NCBI GenBank assembly: GCA_947179155.2
Contig: OX359275.1
Span: 2,293,501 to 2,357,500, forward strand
From: Hedera helix
Taxonomy: Eukaryota; Streptophyta; Magnoliopsida; Apiales; Araliaceae
Direction of reading: 5' to 3'
DNA length: 64,000 nucleotides
The position numbers and the translations under genes are program-made. Below the pieces are notes generated by a model. It was not told where the DNA came from. It saw only the letters and a list, made by a program, of their open reading frames with translations, and ran no database searches. How positions within the stretch are numbered: the stretch's first letter is position 1; each line of letters opens with the position of its first letter. Of this stretch, positions 35,190 to 48,600 are shown in pieces.

Positions 35190-36271
35190 AGAGCTGAGTG
35201 AAAGAGATGAACACCCCGTGAAGGCCTTTGGATGGGCAGCCAGAGATCAATCTGGTGTCCTTTCTCCATTCAAGTTCTCCAGAAGGGCAGCCGGCAATGA
35301 AGACGTGACTTTCAAAGTGTTGTACTGTGGAATTTGTCACACTGACCTTCACATGGTAAAAAATGAGTGGGGATTATCCAAATATCCTCTTGTCCGGGCA
35401 TGAAATTGTAGGCAGAGTAACCAAGGTAGGCAAAAAAGTTAAGAAGTGCAAAGTTGGAGACAAAGTGGGCGTTGGGTGCATGGTTGGATCATGCCATTCA
35501 TGCGCCGATTGTAAAAACAATCTTGAGAACTACTGCCCCAAAATGATTCTCACCTACGGCTCAACTTACCTTGATGGATCCACCACTTATGGGGGTTACT
35601 CCGATACTATGGTTGCCAATGAGCAGTTTGTGATTTGCTGGCCTGAAAATCTGCCTCTTGATGGTGGTGCCCCTCTTCTATGTGCTGGGATCACCACATA
35701 CAGCCCCTTGAAATATTTTGGACTCAACAAGCCTGGGATGCATATTGGTGTTGTGGGTATGGGTGGTTTAGGCCATGTAGCTGTGAAGTTCGCAAAGGCT
35801 TTTGGTGTCAGAGTGACCGTGATCAGTACCTCCCCTAGCAAACAGAAAGAAGCCATTGAAAATCTGGGTGCCGATTTGTTTATAGTCAGTCGTGACGAAG
35901 AACAGATGTAAGCTACAATGGGCACAATGGACGGTATTCTTGATACTGTATCTGTTGTTCACCCTCTGCTGCCATTGCTCGGACTGTTGAAGAATCACGG
36001 GAAGCTTGTATTAGTTGGTGCACCAGCTACCCCTCTTGACTTGCCTGTGTTTCCCATTCTTTCAGGAAGGAAGACGGTGGCTGGAAGTTTTATTGGGGGC
36101 TTGAAGGAAACACAAGAGATGATTGATTTTGCAGCAAAGTACAAGATAACGGCAGATGTTGAGGTCATTTCTATGGACTATGTGAATAATGCCATGGAGC
36201 GTCTGGCAAAAGGTGATGTTAAATACCGTTTTGTGATCAACGTTGGGAACACTTTGAATACCAAAAGTTAA
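35190..36271 (+). pseudogene. CAD-like zinc alcohol dehydrogenase, disrupted
   Basis: This resembles the NADP-dependent cinnamyl/mannitol alcohol dehydrogenase family (MDR superfamily), which reduces phenylpropanoid or terpenoid aldehydes in the cytosol. Homology starts at about 35203 (HPVKAFGWAARDQSG) and runs with no intron to the stop at 36271. Visible parts are the catalytic zinc site (GICHTD, then GHE), structural-zinc cysteines (SCHSCADC...ENYC), the dinucleotide loop VVGMGGLGHVAVKFAK and the NADP-preferring STSPSK. Near 35393-35400, where family members read YPLVPGHE, two bases are missing and the frame shifts. TAA at 35909-35911 replaces a sense codon before GTMDGILDT. The N-terminus before 35200 (from ATG 35083) does not look like the family. 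Family genes usually have introns, so a processed retrocopy is possible. Two sequencing errors are the alternative. Confidence 0.85.
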
Positions 36272-36460
36272 TCTCGTCGCTCCTAAGACCTTTCTTTTAG
36301 TTCGATGTTAAGTTTCCTAGTGGCTCAAGTCTGTGTTGTCTGTTTCTAGAGTGTTATAATGATAAATATAATGTGAACTCTTATAAACTCTTATGGTCTG
36401 AGTTCTTTCCTACTTTGAAAGCAGAAACTTCAGCTAATATGAACTCGCAGAATATGTTAC

Positions 36461-36809
36461 TGTTGGTTTTGATAAAAACAAAGTGAAGAAACTCTCAGGA
36501 AATCACAGAACATTGAGGCATCTAAAGTTCAATATTTTATTAAGCTTCAAAGCACTTATTTATACAGCTAGCTTAAAACAGAAAAACATAAAATGTGCAG
36601 CTTAATCTGCTACCTGCAGATACCTCCTAAAAAATAGCAACAAGCCTGCTACCTATAGATACTTCCTAAAAAATAGAAACAAACTAACAAATACTTCCTA
36701 AGGAATAGGTAAATTTTTCACATGACTAACTTATTTGAGTACTTCTATTTCAATTTACTCAGCTCCATGTCAGCAGCTCCTAGGACATGTCATTCAAAAG
36801 TTACTAACA
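36461..36809 (-). mobile_element. Probable solo LTR (copia-like)
   Basis: A 349-bp block with TG...CA ends (TGTTGGTTTTGAT ... TTACTAACA on the plus strand). On the minus strand it has a TATA-like CTGTATAAATAAGTGC followed by AATAAAAT and a T-rich 3' part, the usual LTR order. I found no 5-bp TSD, so the limits are tentative. Confidence 0.5.
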
Positions 36810-37169
36810 AAGTATGCACGTATATATCAAAATATATTCCTAGTTGAGAAGTGTTGACAACAATAATATAACTATTGGACAATATATCTGACACTTGAAA
36901 AGGTTTCTAGTTCTGGATAACTGATATGGTAACAATTCTATTACAAGACATACTAAGATGATGGGCAAGAGATCATTTAAATTACAAATGTAGTTTACTT
37001 ATTACTCTGACAAAACGAGAAATGAATATATAACCATTGTTTGAGAACACAGATTTAAGAAATCTGGGAGGCCGAAAATAGATAAGAATGACTAACATGA
37101 ACATACAAAACCCACCTTGAATAGGAAGGAAGGCCAAGCTATGGCCATTGCAAAATATACAAAACCGTC
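36810..37169. other. Intergenic, LRR kinase 3' flank
   Basis: AT-rich, with nothing recognised apart from the expected 3' UTR of the minus-strand kinase gene. Confidence 0.4.
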
Positions 37170-39636
37170 TTATGATCGAATCCTCTCAAGATTTTCGGAG
37201 ACCGTCTTCATCTTTGGTCGAATCTCGGGGTCCCCCTCTGTGCATGCTAGAGCTATTTGAAACACCGCCAACACTTGCTTCTTGGCATGTACTTCTTGAA
37301 GCAACAATGGGTCTACCATATTTGATAGTGGGTTTTCCTCTTCAAATCCCTTCCTTACCCATCTCACTAGATCCAGTACCTCCATAGAAGTGGATGCGGT
37401 TGGAGATGAAAGCTCTGGAGACTTTCCTGTTAGCAGCTCAAGACAGACAACTCCAAATGAGTAAACATCCCATTTTTGGTTAGGTCTGTTACCAGAGAAT
37501 CTAGCTTCTGGTGCTCGGTAGTTGTTGGATCGCTCCGGCTGGACTGACTTTAAGTAGGGGAGGGCTCCACCGATGAACCCACCAGAGGAGGAGGGATTGT
37601 TGCCGGTGATGTTAATCAGTCGGTTGAGGCCAAAATCAGAAATGTAAGGTTGGAATTCGTTGTCAAGGAGGATGTTGGATGGTTTGATGTCACCATGGAC
37701 AAATTTTCTTGGACTACATTCATGGAGGTAGGCCAAGCCCCTGGCTGTTCCTTTTGCTATTCTTAGCCTGGTTGACCAAGAGAGGTTTGATGATAGCTTA
37801 CCAGTTCTTCCTGTAAAGAAACTATGGTTAGTTGCAAAAGTAATGACCTTCATATGAACAAACAATGTTTCTCCAAATTGATATCCAGCAGTTAGAAGTT
37901 GGAAGTATGGATATTCGGTGTAGTGGATCTTAAAATCTTAGATCTAGAAAGATCCAAAGCTTTTGATGTCATTTATATCAACCGAAAGGCCAGAAAGTGT
38001 ATACAAAGTTTAGCCAGCCTTTCAATGAACAGATGCAAATGTGCCCATTCCAAACAGTAATTTTATGAACAACTTATTAACAAATGAAGAGCTTACCACG
38101 AAGAGCAGAAACCAAGTTGCCATTGGAAATGAAATCACTAATGAGAAGTTTCTCATCAGGAGCCCAATAATATGCCCTCAACTTGACAACATTAGGATGC
38201 TTGACCCTCCCAATAGCTTGAATCTCCGCCACAAATTCCTTGTACCTCTGTTCACCACCTTCCCCCAACCTCCTCACTGCCACCGGCACCCCATTACCAA
38301 GCACAACCTTGTACACAATCCCCAATCCGCTCTTCCCCAACACATAAGCGGACGCCCTCAAAAGCTCATCCAATTCAATACTAAATCCTTTATCAATAGC
38401 CACAAGTTCTCCTTCGCCGCCACCAGCACCACTTCCACTACCGCCGCAGCCAGCACCACTTCCACTACCGCCTTTTTCTGACTCGGCCTCCGAATCATTA
38501 CTCGAAAGTCTATTAAGAATACAAGGAAAAGAGCACAAGTTACTTTTCTCATTGCCACCAAATTTTCCTTTTCCAGTGCAGCTACAATTATGAGAATCTT
38601 TCTTTCTCCAATACACATAAACAATAACTAATCCGATAAACGCCACTCCAATAGCATTAGCAGCTGAAATCAATACGATCAAACCCAAATTTAGACCTTT
38701 TCTCGAGTTCTTATTATCAGTCCCTGGCGAAAAGCTCTGAACCCCTGAGGAACTTACTGTATCCCGGCATGATTTTTTTAACGGAAATCCACATAAAAGT
38801 GGATTATTTAAAAATGCGGTCGGACCCTGATTTGCAAACGACCCGGTTTGAGGTATTTCACCACTTAATTCATTATTCCTAAGATCAAAACTGACTGTTA
38901 ATGGCAATTCCCCTAAAGATTTAGGAATTTTGCCAGAAAAATGATTGAATGATATATTGAGGGTTCCGGACAGTGATTTTAACTGGCCTATATCTTCAGG
39001 GATCGATCCGTTGAGAGAGTTCGACGAGAGATCCAGCTGAACTAAGTTCGCCAGCTCCGGGAAGATTCCGGGCGGAATTTCGCCGGAGAACTTGTTCGCT
39101 GCGAGAATTAGCCGCTGTAGTTGCCGGCAGTTGCGGAGATCTTTTGGAAGCGAACTCGAGAGCGAATTGTAGGAAAAATCAAGGTTTTGAAGGAGAGGAA
39201 GCGTGCATATTGAGGTAGGTAAAGAACCGGAGAGATTATTACCGTAGAGAAAAATACTGTGCAGTGAAGAAGCGTTAAAGAGCTGATCGGGAACGGAGCC
39301 GTAGAGATTGTTGCCGTGGAGGTTAATTCGGCGGAGGTACGCTAGGGCTCCGAGCTCCGAGGGGATGTACCCGCGAAGATTCTTGCCGGATATGGAAACG
39401 CCGACGACACGGGGTTCAGATAAACCGGAGATGTTGGAGCAGGAAATTCCACTCCAGTGGCATGGGTTGGGGTCGTTCTCGTTCCAGTCGGCAAAGACGG
39501 TGGCGCCTTCGTCTACCGCGGATTTTAGAGAGAGGAGGGAAAGGCCGTCGGAGGAGAGAGAGTATGTGAAATGAAGATGGTGGTGGATATAGATGAAGAG
39601 TAGAGGAATGAGAAAGACAGAGTCCTTCATGATCAT
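37170..39636 (-). CDS. Leucine-rich repeat receptor-like kinase (ZAR1/At1g67510-like), two exons
   Basis: Plasma-membrane receptor-like kinase. Exon 1 is 38097-39636 (donor G|GTAAGC) and exon 2 is 37170-37810 (acceptor TTTACAG|GA). The 286-bp intron gives a 726-residue protein. Parts in order: signal peptide about 1-27; LRR N-cap with DWNENDPNPCHWSGISC; about seven LRRs (e.g. YLRRINLHGNNLYGSVP, LQNLDFSYNSLSSSLP, LVQLDLSSNSLNGSIPEDIG); a transmembrane helix near 315-340; a Gly/Ser-rich juxtamembrane stretch; and the kinase domain from about 405. The kinase has VAVRRLGEGG in place of VAVK, HGDIKPSNILL in place of HRD, and an intact DFG (ISDFGL). These departures are shared by its Arabidopsis relatives as I recall them, so they look ancestral rather than damaged. 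A second ATG lies two codons in (39630). A TATA-like TTTATAAATC sits about 80 bp upstream. Confidence 0.92.
38396..38472 (-). repeat. Gly/Ser-coding trinucleotide-like repeat in the kinase gene
   Basis: On the coding strand two GGTAGTGGAAGTGGTGCTGG-like units encode GGSGSGAGCGGSGSGAGGGE, expanding the juxtamembrane region before the kinase domain. Length variation here would be in frame. Confidence 0.7.
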
Positions 39637-41301
39637 GATGGTGAATCACAAGAATAAATTTCCGTTTCAAGTCTATTTAGTAGTGTAGGTGGATTTTAGT
39701 ACTGAGGAGAGAGATTTATAAAAGTAAAGTATATCTATACATAGATGACTGTATCGTTTATATGGGGGGAAAAGTGGAGGGAGGAAGTGGTGGCTATGGT
39801 GGTGGAGGGTGGAAGTTTAGTTGGGTGGGGGATATTTATGAGAAAGAGACTTGAGAGAGAGGAGATTTTGATTGATGGGGTCCACCTCCCGCCAAAACAG
39901 ACACTACTAATCTTCCTAACGGAAAGGGTAGGGGGGGAAGCAGTAGAACAAGTATGAAGGAAAGCAACGTGGCTTTTGTTTTGGTACTAGAAGAATCAGT
40001 TCTCTATTGGAGTAGTAGTAGTAGTAATAACGATGCTCATGTCTTCATCTTCATTTGGCCGGCCTTGTCTGTTTTTTCTTCATTTGATTATAAACTGATC
40101 GTTGCCAGCTGGTATTGCAGCCTTAGTTACTTGCTTTGTTTCTTTAATTAGAGGAGATGAATCTGTATGTATGTATGTATGCATGTATGTATACGAATGA
40201 AGATGATTGCTACTAATAACAATATATCTCAATTATGAGAACATGCTTACAAGTTACAAGTTAACAAAACCCGAAGCAATCAAAAGAGAAGCAGACAAAT
40301 GACGCATGAACCGTGGACTCGGTTATTTTGGAATCGAATTTTATTTGTAATAATTATTATGGTAGAAATATTAATAGGGTCACGAATCTCAAAAGCGCTG
40401 GTCCAGACTAGAGAGATTAATTCGATTGCGATTTAGAAACTTCACGTTATCAAAAAAAAAAAATAAAGATAGAGTTCTTTCCGACCAATATTATTGATTG
40501 TTGACAAACCATGTGTAAATATGAAAATGAATTCTTATTTAATATTGATTTTCCATCATTTATTTTAATATTAAAATTTAAGATTGACTTTATTTTTATT
40601 TTTCTTTTTTATTAAAAAATATATGTTTGAATATGATGTAGACGGATTTTAATGTGTAAAACAAATAAATAAGACTTCCATTTTTTGAAAGGAGAGAGTA
40701 TATCTTAATGTGCATGATGCTATTATCCTCTTTTTTTCTGTAATATTTAGGTTATGGAGTAATTTAATTAGTCTCCTTCAAAATCAAATTGTGACTATTT
40801 TGAAGCAAACTCTACCTATATGGATTTATATAAGAATGATAAGTATAAGTGCACGACACTAAATATAATACCAAACATAATATTTTGATATTAATTATTA
40901 AAAGATAGAATCTGACACGAAAATTTAAATTAAATTTTATTTTTTAATTGTTAAAATGTATATAATATTTTAAATAATATTTAGTTGTAATATGTGTAAA
41001 ATTATCCGTATAAGAAACATAAAAACTATTATACCAACAAGAAAACAGAAGTAAACTTTGTAGTATATTAGGCCACTCCACTGCCTCAGCCTGTCTGACA
41101 CAAGTTTAATTTGGCTCAAACTTCCCCAAATAAAAGCCATACAACTACAAGCATATTACATTGTATATAGATGTCGACGATGTAAATATATTTGTATTCA
41201 TGTGCGCAGTACTTTGTTTTGCGCGTATGATTAACTTCAGTATTTATGTTGAATTGTGAGCCTTGCACTACCATAAATTAAAGAGACCTTGATATTGTTT
41301 G
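39637..41301. other. Intergenic region upstream of the LRR kinase
   Basis: It holds the kinase promoter (TATA-like box near 39712-39722, read on minus). Simple repeats include AGTAGTAGTAGTAGTAAT at 40012-40028 and (GTAT)n at 40163-40192. No gene is recognised. Confidence 0.45.
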
Positions 41302-41480
41302 TAACGACCTCAAATTCTGATTATCTTCGATCATGATCTGATTCTGATGTGTTACGATACATTCTGATTCTAACTCGATGTCATAAATTAATAAAACTCA
41401 TTTATTAATTTTTTTTATAACATTCTTTATTTTCCAAATTACAATCTTTATAAATCATCTTAGTTTTCAAATCAGTACGT
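41302..41480 (-). mobile_element. Relic of an LTR 3' end related to units D/E
   Basis: TGTAACGACCTCAAATTCTG followed by a run of TCTGATTC-type repeats resembles the TGTGACGACCCCGAATCCGG ends of units D and E. No other end or TSD was found. It is old and truncated. Confidence 0.35.
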
Positions 41481-41491
41481 CTTTTTATTTT

Positions 41492-41492
<1 letters not shown>

Positions 41493-41554
<62 letters not shown>
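41493..41554. repeat. (TA)n microsatellite
   Basis: About 30 TA dinucleotides in a row. A short (AC)n run follows at about 41631-41645. Confidence 0.95.
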
Positions 41555-41558
<4 letters not shown>

Positions 41559-41649
41559 CCTCTTCCTATATACACATTATTTTAACATAACTATATATTT
41601 TACATTTCATCTCTTTTTTAATAAATATAACACACACACACACACATTC

Positions 41650-42632
41650 AAATCTCTTGCATCAAGATCATCATAAGAATTTTATTTACGAAATTCTTAT
41701 TTAATTTTCATAAAAATAAATTATGAAAATCCAGATTATCACATTGTTTCACTTTTAAGAGAAAAAAAAACACATGAATTAAATAATGTTTAATTAATTA
41801 AATAAATTGTTTATGTAAAATGATTGCTTTGTAGCCAAGGGAATTAAGTCCAAGCATTTAATGTCACAGAAGACTAGGGTCTTTCCTTTGATCAACAACT
41901 TGCTCATGACTAAGGAGTAGGAGCACTAGCCATTGGGTTAACGGCCATCAATGCTTGTCACCTACTACGAAATAACGAACCATTACAAAAAGAGCATTTG
42001 CTAATGCATGCGCTAATTAATTCAACCAAAAGTTTCCCACTTAATTATTAGTAACACATTACACATCCCACTTCATTCCCTAACATGCACGTTTCAGAAT
42101 ATAGTATATTTCCCCCAGTTTAGACTACAGGGAAGGGGATGAATAGGCTCACCGACAACTGAGAGTGCTTTATTCTTTATTAACCTTGCGTGAAGTAGTT
42201 TCTACGGATTGTTTCATGTTTGGCGGGTGTGTCATGTACACATTCCTATGCCGAAACAGAACAGTCTTTACTTGCAAGAAAGATTGAGACTTGAGGTTAT
42301 TCTTGAAATCAGACTTCTGCTTACAAACATATATGCCGGGTAATCCATAACACTAGCGTAGTAAGGTTCAATATGGCTACGCCCCCCGCCCGTGTTTCTT
42401 GCACAGAACAAACCCACCACAGAGAGTAATAATAATAAGAAAAAAATCCAGGGGAACATGACATACCAAATGAGGTAGATATGAGTTAAAAATGTTCAGG
42501 ATCCAATACCAAACAAAGATGCTAGTTAATATTGTCCGTACCAGAACAAACGTTTTAAGGTTTATCCAGGTCCAATAATTGTTTCAAGATCAAAACAAGT
42601 TACATGCAGTTTTAAAGAGATTCCTTGATATA
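41650..42632. other. Intergenic, proteasome gene 3' flank
   Basis: No gene is recognised. The sequence nearest 42632 is expected to be the 3' UTR of the minus-strand beta-5 gene. Confidence 0.4.
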
Positions 42633-45600
42633 TCAGGCCCCTGATACTTCTGCCATTTCCTGTTCAACAACTACTGGTTCAACTGGATAGTACTTGTAGT
42701 GAAGTTCTCCAACGTCATCGCCAGATAGCTTCTTCCATCCATTTGGTCCAACATAATAAACTGACAGAACACCACAAAGTTTAAGGACAAATAATGCAAC
42801 ACAAGCGAGAATACTCACAAAGATAGAGAGCATACCACTAGCAGTACCACCACTGGCTCCATCACGAAATGTTGCGTGATAAATGGATCGTCTAGCCAAC
42901 TCTGCAGCCTCTTCTATTGTCATGTCATAACGGTACCTACAAAGTGATTAAGAAAAAACAAATTTTGCAGACTCGAAGACATGATCATGAAGAAAAAAAC
43001 AGACAATAAAATGGCAGTCAACAGAAGATTGACAAAACCGTAGGTGATGGAAAATGCACTCTCAACATTGTCCACAATCATCCATCACATTAAGATTGCT
43101 TATGGCAGCATGCCAATGTGAAAGGTACACAAGATGCAAAGGGAAACAACTTTATAAATACATAAACTATATAATTAAAAACACAAACTTGATTTTGATT
43201 CACCAATTTTTGGTTCAGCTTTCCTATTCATATTAGCATAAGTGCTATCTAAATTTGTATCAATTAAATACTATCCAAATTTAAAAATATTCCTGTTTCT
43301 AATATGAATACAAAAAAAGAAGAGATTTTTATTTCCTATTCAAATTAGTACAAGTACTATACAAATTTATAATAATTAGAAATATCCTGTCCAAATTTGT
43401 AAGGTATTAAAAAAAAAACTAATCTTTAATAGAAAAAGTAACTTCTAAAAGAATTTTGAGTTTTGATTTTACCAACTTTATTACAATTTTTTTTTATCAC
43501 AAATTTATGTAATTAATTAAGACGATACAATACATTATACTATTCCATAACAAATTTTATTAGGAAGTAATGTTTATTATGATGTGAGGTGATATAAGTA
43601 TTTTGAAAATCGGTTCGGAACCGGCAGTCGGACCAGTTGAATTGGGAACTGGTTCCCTTTCCGGTGTGATTTGGACCGGTTCACCCAATTTGGTCAATAA
43701 CCGGTTGATCACCGGTTCAATTGGTAAAACCGGTTAGTTGGCCCTTGAATCGATTTTGAAATATTTTGTTATTTATTTTTTTTAATTTTTTTTTACCAAT
43801 AATATAACATAATTTCACTATATTTTAGCTTATAAAAAATTAGATGTTTTAAAATTTTATTAATTAATAATAATTTATATATTTATGACATCACTGGTTC
43901 AGTAACGATAAGACCACTAGTTGAACCAGTGACCCATCTACCTGGTACCTTTTCCAGTTCGTTGAACGAACCGGTTCTAAGAACATTGATTCTTTCATTC
44001 TTATTCATATTAACATACGTACTATTCAAATTTGTATCAATCAACTATAAAATCAATTAAAAGTGCAAATTTGGTTTTACTAATTTTGGTTCAACCTTTT
44101 ACTTTCCTATCCAAATTAGAATAAGTACTATTCAAATTTATAATAATTAAATATATATTATCCAAATTTGCAAAGTATTTAAAAGAAACCCCAATCTATT
44201 AGGAAAGGCTAACGAAGTTGCTTTTTTGTTTTTATAGATACAAAAAAAAATTCTAAAATAATTTTTATTTTTTGTTCTACCAGTTTTATTACAAGATTCT
44301 TTATCACAATTTTATGTAATTAAGACAATATATATCAAAAATATTTATGTAAGATAATTTTATTATTATAATTTTGTTAAGATACCAAAAAAATATCTTA
44401 ACATATCATGCTATTTAATTATATTAATATTAGTCATGAATTTCATTATTAAATTAATGTTCTAACTAAATTAAATTCATTAAAACTTGAAATTTTATCA
44501 AATCACGTGATTAATTATATTAATAATATATGTGAATATTTTTAAAACACAATAACTAAAAAATTATAGTGATTTATAATTCCATTCAGATAAGAATTTT
44601 AAGCAAATTTTGTTAGTATAAACACTAATACATAATTTCATTACAAACTTAAATAAAATTAACATAATTATTTTTTTATAATCATAACTAAATAAATTTA
44701 CACACTATTCAAATGTTTAGCTTAATAATTGATCGCAGGAATGTATAATATATAATTCAACAATTTATTATTTAGACAATCATTTAATAGTTTAATAACT
44801 ACAACTATCTATTCAAAATACTAATTAAATATTTATCCTATATTTAATTAATTATTTTAATAATTAACATAATAAACTATTATTTATGTTGCCCGTGCTT
44901 TGCACAGGGTGATGAACTTGTCATTATCAATGGGTTAAAACCTTCTGCTAGGCAGGAGCACACAATGTTGTTAAAGGCGTGCCTAGACGCAAGGCCCATC
45001 CCAACCCAGCCCACCTTGGGCGACTTGCCTTGCCTGAGGTGAGGCTTCTTGAATGAGGCGCCTTGCGTAGTTTTCCCCCCCTAAGCAATATAGATCATTA
45101 AGTGCAGCCTCCTCCTCCAAATAAGTCTTTCCCTTCTCCTTATCTCCTCTTCTTCTTTTTTTTTAATTCTCTTCTCTTTTTTTTTTCTTTTTTTTTTAAA
45201 TTCTCTTCTCTTGCTCAAAAAAAGACTATTTTGCAAAATACTAAGGGATTATGCTGCCTAATTTATTTAAGAAATTTTGGGTACTATACTACACTACTAT
45301 TCTGGTGTTTACTAACTTATTAAATAATTAAAATTTTGTATATAACTTATAAGCATTTTTTTAATATTTAACTATGCATTTATATTGTCATTTGGTGTTT
45401 ACTATTTAAATATATATATGTAAGATAAGTATTTTTAAAATCCCTAGGTCCGATTAATCTCAACCTAGGCTCTTGGTGGTCCTCTAGCGCTTTAATTTAG
45501 CTAACCACATAGGCTCTCGCCTAGACAGAACCAAACCTCTATTTTGAAACTTTAAATACTTGAAATAAATTTTTTAAGCCATGAAAGATTATTTTTTAAA

Positions 45601-48600
45601 TAATCTTTCATGTAAATTTTTAATAAAAACTAAACCTACTATATGTTTTATATTGTATAACAAGTATTTATAATAAAAAAATAAATAAATGAGACAACTA
45701 AGAAAATGTCTAATCCGCCTAAAAAGACGCCTAGGCATAGCTTAGGCAGCCCAGGCGCTAGGGCCCCCTTCGTCGCTTTGTTCCGCCTAGCGAATTTTTA
45801 AAATGCTATGTAAGATTGTAAGTATTTAACTATGTACCTATGTAGAATGTAATTATGATACAATTCTATCAGTGTATCACTATACTATATAGGTACAGTC
45901 CTTGAACATGTTATAGAAACTTTTGAACATTCTTAGAAGTTTGTAAAATTACTAAATGGTTGATAAATTTGATATATAAATGTGTGTATGTATATATATT
46001 TTTAACTTTTTTAAACTGCATGCGCCTCACTTCGATGAGGTGTGCGCCTCACCTCGCTCTTCACTCTTAGGCCCCAAGGAGACCTTTGCGTCTCGGTGGG
46101 CCCGCGCCTTAAATAACAATGGGAGCACATTCCTTTGGCCTACTACATCAAAATATTGTTTTAAAAGACGAAACTCCAGCTAATAATGATCTAACATGTT
46201 TTTCTCAATAACTATGTTGACTATAAATTTGGATTGAAATAATGGGGAGGATATTAAAGAAAAGCAAGAATTTTGAATACTTATTTGAATCAGAGAAAAA
46301 TGGTACAAAAGAGAATCCTCAATTTTCAAACCCAACTCCCAACCCCTTTTCTTCCTCTAAAACGTGAATGGTTATAAGGAACGTAAGGTAACTTCGTGAA
46401 TAACTGGTAACAGTGTTATCAAAGGCGCGCCTTGCCTCAAGGCACAACGAGGCGCGAGGACAGGGCCTTGCCATGCTTGAGGCATAGCCTCTTCGATGAG
46501 GCGCACGCCTCTGTCGATGAAGCAGGAGGCGAGAGGCGATAGGCGACTGAGGTGATCGCCTCTTCGAAGTCAAATCTCAACCATTGATTATTTTATCAAA
46601 ACTCCATCTGGGTCGTTTTAACTAAAAGGGAACAAGGTACATAGATCGGCATCACAATTTATAGAGAGAAGGAAAGAAACGAAATAAAGGAAAGAAAGAA
46701 ATTGATGATACTTGACCATCTCTCCCTCAAATTGACGATCGTCGATGGTACAATAAGTACCTCTGCGTCTTTTATCTCATCTCCATCTTTTTCTTTCTCT
46801 CAATCGAAGCTTCTCATCTCAATCTCCTCTTTTTCTCTTCCATCTCCTTTTTTTTTCTCTTTCATCTTTGTATATGGCATAAATCATTTTTTTCTAGAGT
46901 TAAATACTCATATAATTAGTTCATATTTACTTGTATATATATTTTGTTGTACTTTTAGTATGTGTGCCTCACTTCGATAAGGAATGCGCCTCACTTCAAT
47001 ACAACTTCCCAGGGAGACCTTTGCACTTCGCGCCTTAAATAACTATGGCTGGTAACATGTGTGATTTTCTTTTTTCTCCACTAATCACATAATAAAACAC
47101 TGTTATTTCCTTCCTTTTCCTTTTTTCAACTTACCAAAATGGAATAACTTGCTTTCCCATCTTAAACAATAAGCAAAAAGAAACAAGAGGAAAAGTTTCC
47201 CTTCCCTCTTCTCAATCTGTACAAACGCAAAACATACATAAAGTAGGAAATAAAACGAAAAATGAGAACAAAAGCAGGGTAGAGGTGCACACCCGCTGTC
47301 CAGTACACCATAAGCATATGGAGAGCCAGATCCAACAGAGAATCGGGTTCCCTTAAGCCGTCCTCCTTCACTGTCCACATAATACAGGCCAGGTCCCTAC
47401 AAACCAACAAAAGTAAAAGCTAATAAGAGTCTAATTGCCACAATAAATGCATTATGCTTTAATATTTAATTGTAATTACCTTTTCATCCCAACCTGCAAT
47501 CATCGTCCCAACCGACAAACCCATTCCACGGTAAGAATATAGGATGTTTGACAGCAACTTTGAAGCTCCAGTAACTGAAATTCTTCTCTTGTTTGCCAGT
47601 TCATGCAAACGACACTGAGACATTCAAGCAATTATCTATTAGCTCTTCTAGCATGAAAGATAATCTATAACATTTAAAATCACTGAGCCCCACAGTTTCT
47701 AAAAATCAAAACATGGGGCCAAGTTGCTACTTAAGTAAAACATAACCTAAGATTGGTGATCCTAGGCAAATTCACATTCCACCAAGCCAATGCCACTCGA
47801 CACTCAAGAGTTGCAAACAACTGCATATTTGTGCAGTCTTCCAAGGTTATACTACTAAACACATACAGTAATTAAGCATGCCAAAAGGAATGTTTATAAC
47901 TTTGAAACCAACCCTCCTCCCTTCCTATATCAGGATAAGAGTGTGCAGATTAAAAAGAAGGCAAAATAATAGAAAAAATTATTTTTAAATACCACTAGTA
48001 CTATAAGGCATTGTTTAAATTTCACTGGTACTCTAAGGCATTGTTTAAAATCCACTGGTACTATAAGGCATTGTTTAAAATTCATATTTAGAGTCATTTT
48101 TAGATAATTCCTTTGACTGATTAGTTCTAGTCTCACTGCTCCCAAACATGAAAATATGATAACATGACATCAAATTATCCAATAAAACAACTTGAGTATA
48201 TTACCTTAATGCCCAGATTTCTGTGCCAAAACTGACAGTCAGCAGCACCTCCGGCCATAGTACCAAGCATGTGGGGATTAATTTCAATGATTTTCTTCAC
48301 TGATTGTGATGCTGGTAGGAACAAAAAGGAAGGTAAATGCCATATGTTTTTCAAAAATCAATATATGAAAACTGAGAAGTTTAAAATTATCACATGGACA
48401 TTGTGATGAATTAATATTAAATTGAATTACCAATTACTACGTTGACCAGAACTACATGGATTGGTCACAGATCAAAAAAAGTAATCAATTAACCAAGAGA
48501 GAAGTGCATACAGATATAGCCTCCCATGCTAGCACGAGAATCAGCGGCCACCATTACACCCTCCTTAAAAATGAAAGCAAGAGTAGTAGTTCCCTTTGCT

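Noticed and set aside
44880..44935. GCCCGTGCTTTGCACAGGG palindrome-like motif, considered as a Helitron 3' hairpin
   Set aside because: It is not followed by CTRR and T, and no TC 5' end was found. It is left unassigned.
46319..47378. Minus frames in the hAT elements and proteasome introns
   Set aside because: Apart from the true exon 5 segment (47293-47396), they are intronic or MITE sequence.
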